DNA from: Zygnema cylindricum
Lineage: Eukaryota; Streptophyta; Zygnematophyceae; Zygnematales; Zygnemataceae
Assembly (NCBI GenBank): GCA_037447655.1
Contig: JBBHKE010000271.1
Location: 1-64,000 of the forward strand
Length of the DNA: 64,000 bases
Direction: 5' to 3'
Shown: positions 20,311 to 31,374 of the stretch, piece by piece
Numbering within the stretch: position 1 is the first letter of the stretch
Layout: every line of letters begins with the position of its first letter
Position numbers and translations under genes: made by a program
The notes under the pieces: generated by a model
What the model saw: only the letters and a program-made list of their open reading frames with translations
Databases searched by the model: none
What the model was told of the DNA's origin: nothing

Positions 20311-20985
20311 TTTTTAGGTGGTGAAAAAAACCTTGACGCTAATAACGATTGGCAATGGTTGTAATTCTTCTGCAGTTCGACGCTTTCCAGTATTTTATCA
20401 GCTGTACATCGAAGCAATCTGAACCGCACTTTTCCGAGTCTACGGTCGATACGGAAATTGAATAATAGTACAAGACAACAATCTGAGCCGCCCGTTTTAG
20501 TGTATACCGTAGATAGAAAATTTCAACCCGCGTGCATGAGAGCAATCTACGGAATTTTAAATAGTTACCGCGATGAGTTGGACCATTCTTTATTTCTTTG
20601 TGTTGGCGCGATACCACCGGGTACTGTCGCTTGTACGGATGGCTTAACCAATCAACATGCAATGTTGCAATGTCACCTCGATATGAACGTCGGCTTCAAG
20701 CATGCAATGTGACATTATTCCAACGCTACAGCATTGAACCTTGCAATTTTCGCGCTACGGACAACCGGTGAGAGCGGAGAGGATGCGGTGCACGCGTCCA
20801 CGTCGAACATGCAAATTTCACGAGGTATTCCACGCGTCAAGCCATCAACCTCCTCCGCCAGCTGTCGCCATCGATGAATTGTATGATTACGAGGTTAGAT
20901 CGCAGCCGTCAACTTAAAGCCATCGGTGGCACTTGTGTGTCTTAATGCTCGAGTGGGTACGTGATCCAACTGAATCTAAATGTTA

Positions 20986-21744
20986 GGGTAGAATTCCATT
21001 AGACGAAAAGTGTGGTTCGTTACTGAATGTCGTACAAGATCGTACAAATTAGAACCACACCGTACCTTTTCTTTTGTTTTTTCGGACGAAATATCGTTAC
21101 TGGAATGCTGTCGGGAAGCTCCAATGATGTAAGCGTAATTCCTGGCCGTTGGATATTCCACTTTTTCAGATCCGCGAAGCAATCGCGCACATCATCCAGT
21201 GTGACGATACTCTCCTCGCGAGGAGAGTTGTACGATACTAGACGTGCACCATTATTACATGTGAAAAAGCAAAAAAATATCCGCTTTGAACAAGCGATCA
21301 CAGGTCTACACGTCGTATAGGCAATGTGCCTACGACGTACGGTCCATGTGCCACCTGCCACGCTGGATGCAGGTGAGCCGAAAATATTCTCGCACGCTCC
21401 GTCTGACTTCCACCGACATTCAAAGTTTGCCGCGACCTTCAAAGTTTGCCGCGTCTTTTTGCCATTCCGTTTCGAAATTTTGATTTCCGTTTTCAAAATC
21501 AAAAATCTGGCCGCAAACTTTATGTACGAATCATTAACTACCTCCGATCGTACAGATATTTCGTTTTGACTTTCCGTTTGAAGATTTTCTTTAAGATTTT
21601 CAAATCTGGACGCCAACCTACGTGTCGCCAATCATAATTGAGGAAGGTTTGTTACTGGCCCGACAAAATGGAATAGTTTTCCAGTAAATGTTGCCAGTAG
21701 AATTTTCCGTACATTTACTGGTACCACCTAATGAAATTCTACCC
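20986..21744. mobile_element. PIF/Harbinger MITE derived from the 15559-18872 element
   Basis: GGGTAGAATTCCATTAG and its complement at the ends, with 3-bp duplication TTA (20983-20985, 21745-21747). Several hundred bases at each side match the ends of the 3.3-kb element in opposite orientation; the transposase part is deleted. Confidence 0.85.
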
Positions 21745-21877
21745 TTAGGCGTTAGAAAACAATTTGGAATGCAATACGCTCTTCTTTGTGTCACGCACGC
21801 CGGAAGGTGCCACCCAATAGGTTCGTTCTGCCGTACACGGTCGCACGACGACAGCTCTTTATAGTTTATAATTTATA

Positions 21878-22225
21878 CCATAGTTCAAAAGTAGGCGTTT
21901 CTATTGTAGGCCTTTTGTAGGCGCCTTTATTGTAAGTTGTGTTATGGGCTTTTCATGTGATCTTCTTAAATCGCTACTTTGATCAGCGACCGTCCGATCG
22001 TTCGAATCTGACGGTTTAAATATAAAATACCTCAAAGCTCACAGAAAAATAAATTTATATCCGAATGTTTTTCAAAATTTAGACATGACGTTTAATTCTC
22101 GATCGATGTGCAACTCAACCCTGTTACTATTTTTTTTCATTTTGCGACCAATACCATATGGATCTTAAGGTCATATTGTATGTTTTGCGTACAATAGCCT
22201 ACTTTCACCTACTTTTGAACTATGG
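21878..22225. mobile_element. CCATAGTTCAAAAGTAGG-family MITE (348 bp)
   Basis: Perfect ends CCATAGTTCAAAAGTAGG and CCTACTTTTGAACTATGG; TTTATA flanks both sides. Confidence 0.75.
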
Positions 22226-22868
22226 TTTATACCATAGAGTGAGGAGGCATTGTAGTTTATTTTGTCGTCTTCACTCTTCAGCGATTGACGCATCTGCACT
22301 ATTCCGCCCATCTGTATAAGCGTTAAGGATTTATTAGTGTTAAATGCGCACTAATTTGGAACTAATACTAATTAAGTAAAATGAGACGTGGCAATACGTA
22401 AGCCATTCGTATAAATAGTTCTGCCAACATTATTCTGTGATATTTGGCCAAGAAAAAATCGCAGCCGAATCAGTGTTATCAACACTAATAACAGTAGTTG
22501 GCGTATCTGCAAAGCGGCACGATGAGAGCAATCTGAGCCGCACGTTTCTGTGCCTACCGTCAATTCAGAATTTTACCCGTCGTACATGGGATCAATCTGA
22601 CCCGCACGTTTTTTTATTATACCGTCGATATAGAATTTTACCAAATAGTACATGACCGCAAATCTTTGCCGTGTTGAAATTTATGTATTTTCTAGGTCTG
22701 TGTTAGAAAAATAAATAGAGTGTTGAAAAGAGGTGACTAATAGTTCACTTCTATATTTTAGTTAGAATGTAAAGAGAGAGAAAGAGAGGACCAAAGGCAC
22801 GCCATGGTTGCCGCATCATCTAGAAGGAGGAAGAATGAATTAGAAAGTATTTTACTAGTTTTAGCAAA

Positions 22869-22950
22869 ATACTGCCGCCGCCCGGATTTGAACCGGGGTT
22901 TGATGGCTACTAAATAGACCAACGACTTATCCATTAAATTACTTACGAAA
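22869..22950 (-). other. tRNA-like relic or SINE head
   Basis: Minus strand: A-box-like TAATTTAATGGATAAG, then CCCGGTTCAAATCCGGG, which is a perfect T arm and B box. The anticodon stem does not fold and no 5' partner exists for the 3' end GGCGGC, so it is not a working tRNA. Confidence 0.4.
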
Positions 22951-22959
22951 CGATACACG

Positions 22960-23670
22960 TGACGGGTTTTATAAATATATAAATATTAACAAACAGCTAA
23001 TTAACAGCAGACTAACCAAAAGGAGCAATTTCTGCATGTACGCGAATCTGAACCGTGTAAAATATGTTTTGATCGGACGGCCGGCATTATAGCCGCCACG
23101 CGAAGTGAGCTTTTTGGCGGCATACGGATATAGCGTCACGCGGTGCCACGTGGCGCCACATTATTTGATACCGGAGAAGATGGGAGGAGGAACCATGGCT
23201 TCCGATATGACAGGTCTCACCTTGTAGACCTTGTTGTACAATGGTTGTACAATAAGTACATCGCCCATTGTACCTTCTTGTACTTTATAGTGTTCCTATT
23301 GGACTAGGGTTTAATAGTAGGTAGTCGTGAGTAGGCAGACCGAGACTTAGTAATATTTAGGTACCTCTCTCTCTAAGAGAGCTTGTAACTATAAAGGTCA
23401 TCTTTGACCAGCCATAACTTACTGCTCGGGTGAGCAAATTCAGTGATTCTTTTTGCTGCGGACTCAGGGGAGTCCAAGCTACACAAGGGTGTATTCGGTC
23501 AGAGTCTTTGCGTGCCAGGGTGGCACTTATTCAGTGGGAAAGTCAAAGTGGGGAATATTGTCCAAAACACATATTGAAGCTTTGCATTTTGTGGTGGAAC
23601 TGAGCACACAGAAGGTCTTCTTTTCACAGGGGTGAAGGTATATTGGGGTTCTTATTGTCAAGGGATCAGT
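22960..23670. other. Unidentified insertion between DRP4-related repeats
   Basis: No similarity to the flanking repeat units. It ends at a T-run shared with the duplication boundary. Could be part of a retroelement; no diagnostic motif seen. Confidence 0.35.
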
Positions 23671-23671
23671 T

Positions 23672-23818
23672 TTTTTTTTTTTTCTTAAACGACGGTCGGT
23701 TAACGGTTAACAATTTTGGAGCGTGACAAAACTCGGTCGGGAGTCGGTTACTCAGATTTTGAAAAAAAAAAAAACGGTCGGTTTCGGGTATGATTTTTTT
23801 TGACTTTTGCGACCTCTG
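23672..23818. mobile_element. Truncated right end of a CAGAGGTCGC-family hAT element
   Basis: Only the last 147 bp, ending TTTGCGACCTCTG, followed by the right-hand target copy ATCTAAGG. Confidence 0.85.
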
Positions 23819-23824
23819 ATCTAA

Positions 23825-24489
23825 GGGCATGGTTACATCAGGAGGTCTCTGTAATAGTACGGACAACAAAATTTCTGTATTACAGAGGCCTCGGTTACAT
23901 CGCGTATCGTCTGTAAATAAGTTTTTACATACGTGTTCCGATTTGAATGGCTCCACGTATGTCGACGATCAAATCTCTAAAATCGTCAAAGATTTGAAAA
24001 CTGACCATTTTCGTATGGAAATCCGTACTTCGTATTTCGTACGTGTACTTCGCAAGTGTACCGCGTCAATGTACCTCAAAGATCCCCTTCACTCTGCTGA
24101 CTTTCAGGAAAAAACCGTATTTCTTTTCGGCAAAGATTTTACAGTCACCTTGTCCGAAGGCAGGTGACTTTGGGGCGTGTGAAAATTTTCAATTTTCATC
24201 GACGCACTTGTCTATTGTCCAAGTGTAGCGAATTGACTGGTTCTGTATTGGTGAACCCACCTCCGCGAGGTGGTTTCACCAATACAGAGGCGTATGGAGC
24301 GATTGCTTCGCAGATGAAGACCAAAATGTAATCGGACGGTCGAAGTCTTCTCCCGGATACTTGGAGAATCGTAATCTTATTTTCTGTAATATTGTTTTCA
24401 AGAAACTCACGAAAATATAGTACGGCATGGTACGGGCAAGTACAAAATTCTGTATTAAACCTCACTTTTCGTCTGATGTAACCATGCCC
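23825..24489. mobile_element. Harbinger-like MITE, GGGCATGGTTACATCAG family
   Basis: Ends GGGCATGGTTACATCAG and CTGATGTAACCATGCCC, with 3-bp TAA duplications at both sides. Confidence 0.8.
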
Positions 24490-25270
24490 TAAGCAGCACG
24501 TTTATGTGTCAACCGTCGATATGGAATTTTCACAATTTACCGCTATGAGTTGGACCGTTATCTGTGTCGGCGCGATACCACCGGGTACTGTAGCTTGTAC
24601 GGATGGCTCGACCAATTAGCATGCAATCTTGCAATGCCACCTCGATATGAACGTCGGCTTGGCGCATGCAATGTGACAGTATCCGGCGTTTACTGTACTT
24701 TGCAACATGAAAATTTCTACTACTGTAGTATTCCACAATAGCCTGCTCCAGCAATGCAAGTAGTACAAAAGGGTTCACTTTCCTCCGCCAGCTGTCGCCA
24801 GTCGATGAATTGTAAGATTACGAGGTTAGATCGCAGCCGTCACCACAAAGCCATCGGCGGCCGACATGTAAAGTGTTTGGCCCGAATGGGTACGTGATCC
24901 AGCTCCTTAGAACCAGAAATTTAATGGGATAAGCTCATCGTTACGTCACCCACGCCGGAAGCTATCTCCCAATAGGTTCGTGACGGTCGCACGACGACAA
25001 CACATTATGCCATAAAGTGAATCGAAAATTCACGCATCTCCGCTGCTTGCAAAGCGGCATGATGACAGCAATCTGAGCCGCCCGTTTTTGTGTCTACCGC
25101 TAGTACGGAATTTTAGCCGCCGTGCATGGATGCCATGCTACGATTTCATTGTATACCGTCGATATCGAATTTTACCAAAATAGTACATGATAACAATCTT
25201 TGCCGCACCAAATTTCTGTGAACCGTTGATACTTTAACAATAGACCGTACGAGAAAATCTAACGGTCCTC
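24490..25270. repeat. DRP4 upstream repeat, copy before DRP4-1
   Basis: Contains CGCGATACCACCGGGTACTG, ATGAACGTCGGCTTG and AGCCGCCCGTTTTTGTGTC, shared with the other DRP4 units. It may hold the distal promoter or may be an old transposable element; no end repeats seen. Confidence 0.6.
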
Positions 25271-25539
25271 AAAAATAAACATCGGAGACTCCACTCCGTA
25301 CACCACTCCCTCAAAACAATACGGCGTTAAATACCTTCCACCTATAGTCGTCTTTTACCTTCTCTCAAACTCTCTTACCTCTTCCTTTCTTCTTCACTCT
25401 ACTCTTCTTCGCACTACCCTCTTTATCTTTTAAATAAACCGTGTTTCCTTGTGCTGTCCTCTTCATTTTCTTTCAAACTCTCTCTTCCATCACTCTATCT
25501 AAACCTTTATCTCCCCTTTTCTCACATTATACCGAGATC

Positions 25540-25840
25540 TCTTTGAGCCGAGCTCTTAACATTGTCATTTCTCATTTCTCCATGCTTTCCGGAGCTCATC
25601 TTTGGTAGAATCTCATAGTAAAACCTTTCCCCCAGTATTACCTTTTGTGCAAAAAACGACAAGCTTAGGATTACTATATGACCAAAATATTCGCTTTTCC
25701 ACCTATGTCGTACTAAAAAACGCGCTCTTAATTCTCTAGTCGGAGTCTCTCTTCTCCCTAGAGGAAGAGGAATTGTGACACGTGTCCCCCTCGTGCTACA
25801 ATCCATAAACAAGCAAAAAGATCCTTGTAAACTCTAAATA
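25540..25840 (+). pseudogene. Decayed extra GTPase half-domain in the leader of DRP4-1
   Basis: Aligned with the N-terminal extension of copies 2 and 3. It keeps CTCATCTTTGGTAGAATCTC and ACACGTGTCCCCCTCGTGCT, but the ATG is lost and the frame is closed. Confidence 0.65.
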
Positions 25841-25924
25841 TTGTGGAATTCCAATTCACGAAAAAGAGAGCAATCGCAAAAAAAATCTGTTAGCGATCTC
25901 GGATACCAAACTCTTCCATCAGGT

Positions 25925-27862
25925 ATGGACAATGTCGATACTTTCCGAAGCTCGTCATTGGTTGGAAATTTTACAAAAACTGTTCGCCCACTATTAGACG
26001 CCGTCGATAGAATGAGATCATTAGGGTTATGTGAAGAAGGCATCGGTCTTCCTACTATCGTCGTAGTCGGAGACCAATCGAGTGGAAAATCTTCGGTTCT
26101 CGAATCTCTAGCCGGAGTTTCTCTCCCTAAAGGGAAAGGAATTGTGACACGTGTCCCTCTCATGTTGCGATTGAAAAACGAGCGGAATGAAAACATTCTT
26201 GTTAGTTACAAACACGAAGGGAAATTGGTCGAGGAATGTATAAATAAGAAGAGTATACAGGAGACAATAGAACGTGCCACCTCACGTCTCGTAGGTCAAG
26301 GAAAAGGGGTAAGAAATAATCCTATTTCAATGACAGTTTGCCATCCGGAGGCTCCGGATTTGACACTTGTCGATCTCCCGGGGATTACGAGAGTTCCGAT
26401 CTCGGGGCAAGCGAAGAACATATACGAGTTAATAGCAAATATGATAAAAGAATACATCGCTCCCGACGAAAGTGTCATTTTAAATGTTTTGAGTGCGGAA
26501 GTCGATTTCCCAACTTGTGAATCCATAGCAATGTCTAAAGTAGCCGATCCCACGGGAGAGAGAACTTTAGCGGTTGTGACAAAAGTAGACAGAGCACCGG
26601 ATGGACTTTACGAGAAAGTTACCGACAACGTGGTAAATGTCGGATTAGGATATGTTTGTGTGAGGAATCAAACAGAAGGAGAAAGTTCTTACGAAGAAGC
26701 TCGTCGAAAAGAAATAGAATTTTTTGAACAACATTCTCGACTTTCCTCGCTCCATCCGAGCATGTTGGGTGTCGGATCTCTCGGTCAACGATTAGCAAGT
26801 ATTCAAGCGGAGAGAGTCAGTAAAAGTTTTCCAAGTATTCGAAAGAAGATTCAAACGACACTCTATGAACGTCAAAAAGAGCTTCAGTCACTCCCCCGCG
26901 GAGTTAGCGGTGTCGGGGAAGCTATGACCATGTTCCATGGTGCTCTTATTAAGAGACGAATGCTAATGCATGCCATCTTAAATGGGAATTATGACCAATA
27001 CGACGAAAAAGAAATGCACATCGCCGCAAGGCTCGATGTGATGTTTGAAAAATTTGCCGCAGATGTTCGAGGATCGTCATCGAACTTCATGTCAAAAAAA
27101 TATAGGGAGGTTTGTTCGGAGGCGATGGAGGAATCTCGAGGAGTGTCCCTTCAAAACATTCTTTCTCATTCGGTTTTACAGCAACTCATACGAAAGGAAG
27201 TACAAAAAATTGAGCCGATTGCGCAGAAGCTGGTTTTTGATTCTCGAGCTTATGCCGAGGAAGTAGCTCATAGAGTAGCTGATGATTCCATTGAAGGCTA
27301 CCCAAGGATTGCTCAACTGATCCGTACACATCTGACTGCCAGTCTGGATTTGGTTGAAGAAAGATGTGGGAAATTTGTGGCGCGAACGATAGAAAAAGAG
27401 CTTGCAACTGTCTACACTAATAATCACTACTACATGGAAACAGTGATGAAATTACAAGAACGGGTTCAGCGAGCTCGCCTAGAGAAATCTATTAACCATG
27501 TTGGTAGATCAGCGGAGCTTCAAACATTTGAATCTTTTGACATTCAGGACCTCGTGTCGAATGACGATCATGCTTCCCTCCAAATGCAAATCAACATTTA
27601 TTCATATTGGAAGGTTTTCATGAAACGAGTTTGCGACATAATACCGATAGAGATTCTTTATTCTCTCACTCAATGTTTACTTGAAGAGACAGATCAAGCT
27701 ATTTTTGCGGCAACATCGAACGGTACGGATATCGAAGCGTTGATGCGAGTGGATAGTGGGATTCAGATGAAAAGGGTTCAGATAGAGAAGAGTATAGCTG
27801 TTTTGAAAGAAGCAAATTCTACTCTTACTGATGCCGTACACTCGCTCAGTTTTGGTCCTTAG
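25925..27862 (+). CDS. DRP4: DRP4-type dynamin-related GTPase, copy 1 (intact, 645 aa)
   Basis: Large GTPase of the Mx-like plant DRP4 group, expected to oligomerise through its stalk; the plant role is unknown. Intronless, like Arabidopsis DRP4C (about 670 aa). G1 is GDQSSGKS (49-56), the G2 threonine is T75 in TRVPL, G3 is DLPG (150-153), G4 is TKVD (219-222). The stalk follows (about 280-520), then a variable loop (521-536) and a C-terminal GED-like segment (550-640). There is no PH domain or membrane segment. ATG 25925 is the first in the frame; the open frame extends 28 codons further up without an ATG. The first 79 codons and the leader are identical to copy 4, while the stalk half looks closer to copy 3, so the gene is a mosaic. 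G-motifs all look intact. Confidence 0.9.
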   Translation: MDNVDTFRSSSLVGNFTKTVRPLLDAVDRMRSLGLCEEGIGLPTIVVVGDQSSGKSSVLESLAGVSLPKGKGIVTRVPLMLRLKNERNENILVSYKHEGKLVEECINKKSIQETIERATSRLVGQGKGVRNNPISMTVCHPEAPDLTLVDLPGITRVPISGQAKNIYELIANMIKEYIAPDESVILNVLSAEVDFPTCESIAMSKVADPTGERTLAVVTKVDRAPDGLYEKVTDNVVNVGLGYVCVRNQTEGESSYEEARRKEIEFFEQHSRLSSLHPSMLGVGSLGQRLASIQAERVSKSFPSIRKKIQTTLYERQKELQSLPRGVSGVGEAMTMFHGALIKRRMLMHAILNGNYDQYDEKEMHIAARLDVMFEKFAADVRGSSSNFMSKKYREVCSEAMEESRGVSLQNILSHSVLQQLIRKEVQKIEPIAQKLVFDSRAYAEEVAHRVADDSIEGYPRIAQLIRTHLTASLDLVEERCGKFVARTIEKELATVYTNNHYYMETVMKLQERVQRARLEKSINHVGRSAELQTFESFDIQDLVSNDDHASLQMQINIYSYWKVFMKRVCDIIPIEILYSLTQCLLEETDQAIFAATSNGTDIEALMRVDSGIQMKRVQIEKSIAVLKEANSTLTDAVHSLSFGP

Positions 27863-27889
27863 AAAAAAGAAAAAAGTCAATCGGAGAGA

Positions 27890-28620
27890 AGTGTCTAATC
27901 TAGGACTTTGTTAAAATCAAGGTGGTAAGCCATCTGGGAATATTGGAAGAAATAATAATGAAAAAGAAAACGGAGAGATGGGGAAGAGGAAAAGATGGGT
28001 GAGATTGTGAAGGGGTAAGGGAAAGAGAGTTCTGAAGGGGAGAAGGGAGAGTGAGGAAAAGGAAAGACAACTGGGGAATTTGAAAATGTCATGTCCTTTC
28101 TATTAGAGGCATATACAAATACATATTGTAAGGATATAACAAGTAGGAATTTGCTACAAGGATGAGTAAACCAAGCAAGTAGCTAGACGACGGAAATAAT
28201 TGGATGTAAGCTAAAATTGAAATCTACATTTGGTCAAAAATAGCATCGTTGGAGCAATAAAATGCACGGATTGAACTAGGGTGTAATACTTCTAAAATGT
28301 TATGAATAATGCAATGTTTCTTCTAATGGTCTTCCGAACTTCTTTTTTTAAATGGGTTTTATGCTATGTCATCTCTGTCTTATGTTCCCAAAATGTTTAT
28401 GATTTTCATCTTTTTGACATAGAACCAAATTCCTTTATTTCACTTTTTCTATGTTGTTTCTCATTTCTATTTTTGGAGGTCCAAGCAATAACAAATGTGT
28501 GCAGTTTAACATCATTTCTCATTCTTAAATTTTTGAGAATCAAACAAAAACCAATTTCCCAATCACAACAATCATCAAAATTATCGAAGATATCGTGTTT
28601 TATTTAAAAAAAAGACAGCG
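27890..28620. repeat. DRP4 3' flank, repeated after each copy
   Basis: Matches the sequences after copies 2, 3 and 4 (for example AATGTCATGTCCTTTCTATT and GGATTGAACTAGGGTGTAAT). No gene in it. Confidence 0.75.
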
Positions 28621-29656
28621 TAAATTTTAAAGAATGTATTGGCTTTGATGAACCAACAAACAAAAAAAGGAAAAAATGATGAAACATAAATATCTGTAAG
28701 ATGCTTAAGACATATTATAACTAACTACAACCGTACACCAATTATTTTAAAATTTAATTATTGACGACGACACCGAACATCTTAATCTTTTTGAAATGAG
28801 CAGACGGGGGGGATGGAGGAGGGGAGGGGAGGGAGGAATGGAGGAAGGGGAGGGGTGGGGATAGAGAGAGAGGGAAGGAAGGAGGTTAACAAAACGAACA
28901 ACAACTCGATGTATTTAAACGCACTTTTAAGTTAGGATGTGAAGGAAATCAACATGTACGAATTACACAAGTGAATTGAACAAAAAACAAATTTTCAATG
29001 TCATTCCATTAGTTAAATACATCATTTTGTCACATTCTTCAAGAAAAAAAGCGTAAAATAACATGTGAAATATAAACTGGAAAGTGTATTTCATGATTTT
29101 ATAAAAGAAAACTAAAAAGATGTCAAATAATATGTATATAGATTATATCTCGTATGCATTTTAGAGTGAACGTTGAATATAACCCATCATTATACTTCAT
29201 ATCTCATATTTTTTAATAACATAGTGTACACTCTTTTATAAAGAATGTAAAAGTCGTGTAAACTAGATAGAGGATGTTTAATGTTAGCTATTACTATTTA
29301 TTGAATGGATTTCCTCAACTTAAAAAAAACGGAGTACATCGAAAAAGTGCATAAAATCTAAAGAGTAAAGAAGAGAATTCAACTTAACTATCTTCATCGC
29401 TGAGGCATAATTTCTACGACGAGGAAATTGACAACTATAAAAACTATGTAATAACGAGGAATAGAAACACATATGGATGAACAAACCCTTAGCCTACAAA
29501 ATATGCTAGAAACAAAACATGATTAATTCCAAATGTTATGACATTCATTTACTAAGTACACTCCACACTCCAACCTTTTGGGTTCTAATTGGTTTTCTAG
29601 AATAATGGAATTCGAATTTCCCTGAAGTATCGGTACCCAAATAGAAAAAAATAAGC
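28621..29656. other. AT-rich intergenic DNA with a G-rich tract
   Basis: A (GGGGA)n-like G-rich run lies at about 28805-28880. Nothing else recognised. Confidence 0.5.
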
Positions 29657-30564
29657 CTAATTGTGCTTTTTTGCCTGGTTTACAGTAGGGGAGGGCGTGG
29701 GAGAAGGGGAGGGGGTTGGAGTAGGGGAGGGAGTGGGAGAGGGAGCAGGGGAAGGAGTGGGAGAAGGGGAGGGAGTGGGACTGGGGGTGGGAGTAGGGGA
29801 AGGAGTGGGGGTAGGAGAGGGAGTAGGAGTAGGAGTAGGAGCTGGGGAAGGAGTAGGGGAAGGAGTGGGGGAAGGGGAGGGAGTAGGAGTAGGAGCTGGG
29901 GAGGGAGTAGGGGAAGGAGTGGGAGTGGGAGTGGGAGTGGGAGTAGGAGTGGGAATTGGAGTGGGAGGAGGAGGAGGGGAATAAGAAGGAATGGTGATGA
30001 GTGGTCCTACACACATAAAAAAAATGAAAGCGGAAGTGAGATAGAGGGAGAAGATCTTTTCAACTTCACAAGACTAAATTCCCCTAACATTTCAAAGCTT
30101 GCATTGAAATAAAAACGCCGAAAATAGAGAAAAGCTGTCCTTTTTGAGTTGTAAAATTTGGAAATTCGAACCTTTGATTTTGGGAATGTGAGGAATTTCA
30201 CATTTTCTAAATTTTCCTCCGAACTTGCAAGGATCTATTTTTTCCCAGCTTCCAAATTTTCGACCTTCAATGGGAAAAAGAATAAAGAAAAAAATTGGCA
30301 AAATTGTTAGTCGCACAAGTCATCATCCTTTTCTCCATAGGTAAGCCGAGGATAGCCGAAGAAAATCAAAAGAGAAAAGAAAAAAGGGAAAAAACAAAAA
30401 AATATAGTGAGGAACAGAAAATTTGTTTTCGTACCAAGATCGACAGTTTTCCCACTCGTTTTTCCGCTTATTTCACCGCAACAAAAAGGGAAAGTCAAAT
30501 TAAGAAACATGAGACATGAAATGAATGAAGGCAAAAAATCTTTGGAAGACTTTTGTGCAGCCAT
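29657..30564 (-). CDS. Secreted Pro/Thr/Ser-rich (arabinogalactan-like) protein, two exons
   Basis: Model: exon 1 30564-30435, intron GTACGA...TGTGTAG, exon 2 30006-29657; 159 residues. Exon 1 starts [20 protein letters not shown] and looks like a signal peptide ending near FPFCCG. It ends in phase 1, and exon 2 completes that codon to give [15 protein letters not shown]. Then follow about 95 residues of TP, SP and AP dipeptides, the usual target for hydroxyproline O-glycosylation in cell-wall AGPs. The end TVNQAKKHN gives no GPI-anchor tail, so a further exon is possible. The repeat is also a GGGAGT microsatellite, so coding status rests on the signal peptide and the phase match. Alternative: chance open frame in a repeat. 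Confidence 0.5.
29690..29975. repeat. GGAGT/GGGGAA hexamer repeat
   Basis: Purine-only plus strand made of GGAGTG, GGAGTA and GGGGAA hexamers. It underlies the Pro-rich exon on the other strand and could form G-quadruplexes. Confidence 0.85.
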
Positions 30565-31370
30565 CTTTTTTTAGTTTTAAATCTTCGATCTTGGGTGTAG
30601 GATTTTACGGAGTCGATGATCAACTAGATGCAAATAGCACAATTTTGATTAAATTGAAGGAAGCTAGGTTGTTTAACTTGATAACAATGATTACAAGTAT
30701 GTCAAATTGACAAAAAATGGAAATAAATTTGTCGAAATTTAACAAAATCTGGTAAATAAAGCTGGTGAAAATAAATCTCAAAGTTCGATTCGATGAAATT
30801 GGGTGGAAATATGTGATGAGACTCCCAAAATTCGGTGAACTAGAACGCCTTTCTATATTTTTTGACATTGACCAACTTTTTCCTTTACTATATAGTGCTT
30901 GGAAGTTTGTACAAATTTAGCTTACGCTTTTCGCTAGTGTTTTTGCGCTACAGTACAGTATTGTCGTGGAAAACTAGGGCGACCCGCCGCACGCTTAGAT
31001 TTGGGCGCCGAGCCATATGAGGTTTCAAAACAGACGGTTGTATGTATCGATTTGGAAATTTGGCGCGCATTGCATTATCGGCGGAAGAGATCGAGCCGAA
31101 TGGCCGGCGGAAGTTATGGCCGTCCACGTGGCGGAGTACGGCTATTTCGATGAGTACTGTGACGCTTTGTAGACGGCCCGGTGACCCGCGCATTTGAATT
31201 TTTGTCGAGCGAATCTATCATATTTCATCGTACGGCGTGTAAATAGTCGACACAGAAGTACAATTTTCTTTTGAAAAAATATTGGTACGGACTATCAATT
31301 TGCACCGTTCTTTACGAAGGCCGCACAAGGACCCTTAACGTTTGAGGCCTTCCACCTAGTTATGTCAAAC
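30565..31370. other. Intergenic; then the start of the DRP4-2 upstream region
   Basis: No gene seen. From about 31230 it resembles the promoter-proximal part of the other DRP4 units. Confidence 0.45.
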
Positions 31371-31374
31371 TCTA

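Larger units (their letters stand above)
20339..22677. repeat. Relic of the DRP4 upstream repeat, without a DRP4 gene
   Basis: Shares GCAATCTGAGCCGC, CCGTCGATAC, GTACTGTCGCTTGTACGGAT and AGATTACGAGGTTAGATCGC type sequence with the stretches before DRP4 copies 1, 3 and 4 (24490-25270, 34140-35130, 41173-41950). It is interrupted by two MITEs. Similarity stops at about 22677, just before the gene would be reached. Confidence 0.65.
23672..26160. repeat. Segmental duplication A, copy 1 (about 2.5 kb, near-identical)
   Basis: Matches 40355-42843 at a constant offset of 16683 with no difference seen until base 26161, inside the GTPase domain of DRP4 copy 1. The left edge is a T15 run inside a hAT element. 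Confidence 0.9.

Noticed and set aside
21020-21631. 203-codon frame on the minus strand
   Set aside because: Lies wholly inside the Harbinger MITE, spans its internal-deletion joint and resembles no known protein.
23240-23670. LTR retrotransposon
   Set aside because: No matching second LTR, no primer-binding site, and no gag-pol motif found.
25841-25924. Upstream start for DRP4-1 (and 42524-42607 for DRP4-4)
   Set aside because: The open frame extends 28 codons up but begins with TTG and has no ATG before 25925 (42608).
29661-30112. Gly/Glu/Val-rich plus-strand frames over the GGGAGT repeat
   Set aside because: By-product of the repeat; the opposite strand has better gene context.
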